Shown piece after piece: positions 6,956 to 8,544 of a stretch of DNA of 8,544 nt. Numbering within the stretch: the first letter of the stretch is position 1; each line of letters begins with the position of its first letter. Both the position numbers and the translations under genes were made by a program. The stretch is from an uncultured Fusobacteriaceae bacterium (lineage in GTDB: Bacteria; Fusobacteriota; Fusobacteriia; Fusobacteriales; Fusobacteriaceae): positions 1-8,544 of the forward strand of contig CAMTJB010000031.1 of assembly GCA_947072715.1 (NCBI GenBank). The letters are read 5' to 3'. Below the pieces are notes generated by a model. It ran no database searches. It was not told the DNA's origin and was given only the letters and a program-made list of their open reading frames with translations.

Positions 6956-8509
6956 ATGTCTGTTGCAGCAAAAAAATTAGAAGAATTAAACAAAAAAAAG
7001 GAGATTGTATCTAAAGCAGGAGGAATCAAAAGAATAGAAAAGCATCATGCAAGTGGAAGAATGACAGCAAGAGAGAGAATGGAATATTTCTTTGATGAAG
7101 GGACTTTTATAGAGTTAGATGCTTTTATTCAACATAGATGTACAAATTTTGGAATGGAAAAAGAGGAGCTACCAGCAGAATCAGTTATAACGGGGTATGG
7201 AAAAGTAGAGGGAAGGCTTGTTTATGCTTTTGCACAAGATTTTACAATATTTGGAGGATCTTTAGGAGAGATGCATGCTAAAAAAATATGTAAAGTAATG
7301 GATATGGCATTAAAAGTTGGGTGTCCTTTAGTCGGGTTGAATGATTCAGGAGGAGCCAGAATACAAGAAGGAGTAGACTCTTTAAGTGCTTATGGTGATA
7401 TTTTCTTTAGAAATACTAGATGTTCCGGAGTGATTCCACAAATATCTGCAATAATGGGACCATGCGCAGGTGGAGCAGTTTATTCTCCTGCAATAACTGA
7501 TTTTGTGTTTATGGTTGATCAGACATCTCAAATGTTTATAACAGGACCACAAGTGATAAAAACAGTTACTGGAGAAGAGATAAGTGCAGAAGGATTAGGT
7601 GGAGCCATGGCTCATAACTCTGTAAGTGGTTGTGCTCAATTTGTTTCTTCAAATGATGAAAATTGTTTAGATGAAATAAGAAGACTTTTATCTTTCCTTC
7701 CTTCTAATAATTTAGAAAAAGCACCTGTATTTGCATTTGAAGGGGATCTTAATGAAAAGATAGATGAACTAAATGAAATAATTCCTGATAATGCAAATAA
7801 AGCTTACGATATGCATACAATTATAAAAAAACTTATAGATGATGAAGATTATATGGAGTATCAAGCTCATTATTCTAAAAATATTATAACTTGTTTTGCA
7901 AGAATAAATGGAAAATCAGTTGGAATTATAGCAAATCAACCAAGTGTAATGGCTGGATGTTTAGATATGAATGCTGCTGACAAATGTGCAAAGTTTGTAA
8001 GAACATGTGATGCTTTTAATATACCTTTATTAACAATAGTGGACGTACCAGGATTTTTACCAGGAGTAAAACAGGAGCATGATGGAATAATAAGACATGG
8101 AGCTAAGATATTGTATGCATATTCAGAGGCAACAGTTCCTCAAGTAACTTTAATTACAAGAAAAGCTTATGGTGGAGCATATGTGGCTATGAGTAGTAAA
8201 TCAATAGGTGCAGATACAGTACTTGCCTGGCCAACTGCAGAAATAGCTGTAATGGGTGTAGCAGGAGCAGTAAATATTCTTTTTAGAAATGAGATAAAAG
8301 CTGCTGGAGATGCAAAGGAAAAAACGAAAGAGTTATCAGAACAATATTCTAAAGAGATTGCTAATCCATACCAAGCTGCTAAAAGAGGGCTAGTTGATGA
8401 TATTATAGAACCAAGTACTTCAAGACAAAGAATAATAGACGCATTTAATATGTTAGAAGGAAAGAGAGATAAATTACCTGCTAAAAAGCATGGAAATATT
8501 CCTTTATAG
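6956..8509 (+). CDS. mmdA: Methylmalonyl-CoA decarboxylase alpha / propionyl-CoA carboxylase beta-type carboxyltransferase subunit
   Basis: The 517 residues form the two crotonase-like domains of biotin-dependent acyl-CoA carboxyltransferases. The N-terminal domain carries N-D-S-G-G-A-R-I-Q-E-G (129-139) and the oxyanion loop G-P-C-A-G-G-A (168-174). The C-terminal domain carries V-D-V-P-G-F-L-P-G (362-370) and the second oxyanion loop R-K-A-Y-G-G-A (402-408). The enzyme would move the carboxyl of (S)-methylmalonyl-CoA to biotin, leaving propionyl-CoA. Three complexes use such a subunit: the sodium-pumping methylmalonyl-CoA decarboxylase (MmdA), the transcarboxylase 12S subunit and propionyl-CoA carboxylase beta. 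An anaerobic operon with no biotin carboxylase in view favours MmdA, but the partner genes lie beyond the window. AGGAGG at 6944-6949, 6 nt upstream, fixes the start. No biotin-attachment motif is present in this chain, as expected. Confidence 0.92.
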   Translation: MSVAAKKLEELNKKKEIVSKAGGIKRIEKHHASGRMTARERMEYFFDEGTFIELDAFIQHRCTNFGMEKEELPAESVITGYGKVEGRLVYAFAQDFTIFGGSLGEMHAKKICKVMDMALKVGCPLVGLNDSGGARIQEGVDSLSAYGDIFFRNTRCSGVIPQISAIMGPCAGGAVYSPAITDFVFMVDQTSQMFITGPQVIKTVTGEEISAEGLGGAMAHNSVSGCAQFVSSNDENCLDEIRRLLSFLPSNNLEKAPVFAFEGDLNEKIDELNEIIPDNANKAYDMHTIIKKLIDDEDYMEYQAHYSKNIITCFARINGKSVGIIANQPSVMAGCLDMNAADKCAKFVRTCDAFNIPLLTIVDVPGFLPGVKQEHDGIIRHGAKILYAYSEATVPQVTLITRKAYGGAYVAMSSKSIGADTVLAWPTAEIAVMGVAGAVNILFRNEIKAAGDAKEKTKELSEQYSKEIANPYQAAKRGLVDDIIEPSTSRQRIIDAFNMLEGKRDKLPAKKHGNIPL

Positions 8510-8529
8510 GAAAGGAGTGGTGAATACAA

Positions 8530-8544
8530 ATGAATATTACTCAA
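8530..8544 (+). CDS. Start of the next operon gene (3' truncated by window)
   Basis: Only five codons are visible (M-N-I-T-Q). The ATG lies 20 bp after the stop of the preceding gene and has AAGGAG at 8512-8517, a 12-nt spacing that is a little long. A GTG at 8520 would be only 2 nt from that site and is less likely. By operon logic the product is expected to be a further subunit of the decarboxylase, such as an OadG-like gamma/delta subunit, but five residues cannot show this. Confidence 0.5.

Noticed and set aside
8520..8522. GTG as the start of the last, truncated gene
   Set aside because: It lies only 2 nt after the AAGGAG site. The ATG at 8530 gives a workable spacing.
8167..8544. A 125-codon antisense open frame at the right edge
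   Set aside because: It is the complement of the conserved C-terminal domain of the carboxyltransferase gene and resembles no protein I recognise. Its length reflects codon bias.

Overview
The window is very AT-rich, with AGA/ATA/TTA-dominated codon use, strong AGGAGG-type ribosome binding sites and tightly packed co-directional genes. Together with a fermentative succinate/methylmalonyl-CoA gene set, this suggests an anaerobic low-GC bacterium. A member of the Fusobacteriota (Fusobacterium, Cetobacterium or Propionigenium type) is my best guess, and an AT-rich Firmicute is the main alternative. The assignment is inference from composition and gene content only.

Layout, all on the + strand: (1) 1-467, the C-terminal part of a FUSC/aromatic-acid-exporter-type membrane protein. 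(2) 468-666, an intergenic region with a good sigma-70-type promoter (TTGACA-18-TATCAT) and a small dyad ahead of (3) a LysR-family regulator at 667-1554. (4) 1555-1853, a 299-bp intergenic region with two consecutive hairpins that end in T runs, an extended -10 promoter candidate and a further dyad in the leader. (5) 1854 to beyond the window end, a metabolic operon. Its genes are an acetyl-CoA hydrolase/CoA-transferase family enzyme, methylmalonyl-CoA mutase large subunit, mutase cobalamin-binding small subunit, MeaB-type GTPase, methylmalonyl-CoA epimerase, a biotin-dependent carboxyltransferase subunit (MmdA type), and the first codons of one more gene at the right edge.

Read together, the operon encodes the succinate-to-propionate route. 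The CoA transferase loads CoA onto succinate, probably from propionyl-CoA. The two-subunit B12 mutase isomerises succinyl-CoA to (R)-methylmalonyl-CoA, with MeaB guarding and loading the cofactor. The epimerase gives the (S) isomer. The MmdA-type subunit removes the carboxyl group to yield propionyl-CoA, which re-enters the CoA transferase step. If the genes just outside the window encode the OadG-like, biotin-carrier and membrane beta subunits, this last enzyme is a sodium-pumping decarboxylase.

The pathway is known. The less ordinary content is in the non-coding DNA: a T-N11-A dyad placed about 64 bp upstream of the predicted operon transcription start, where LysR-type regulators usually bind, and a 9-bp word (TGTATAGAT) shared between the lysR leader and the operon upstream region. 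I see no CRISPR array, insertion sequence, tRNA or rRNA. I found no convincing evidence of a novel system.
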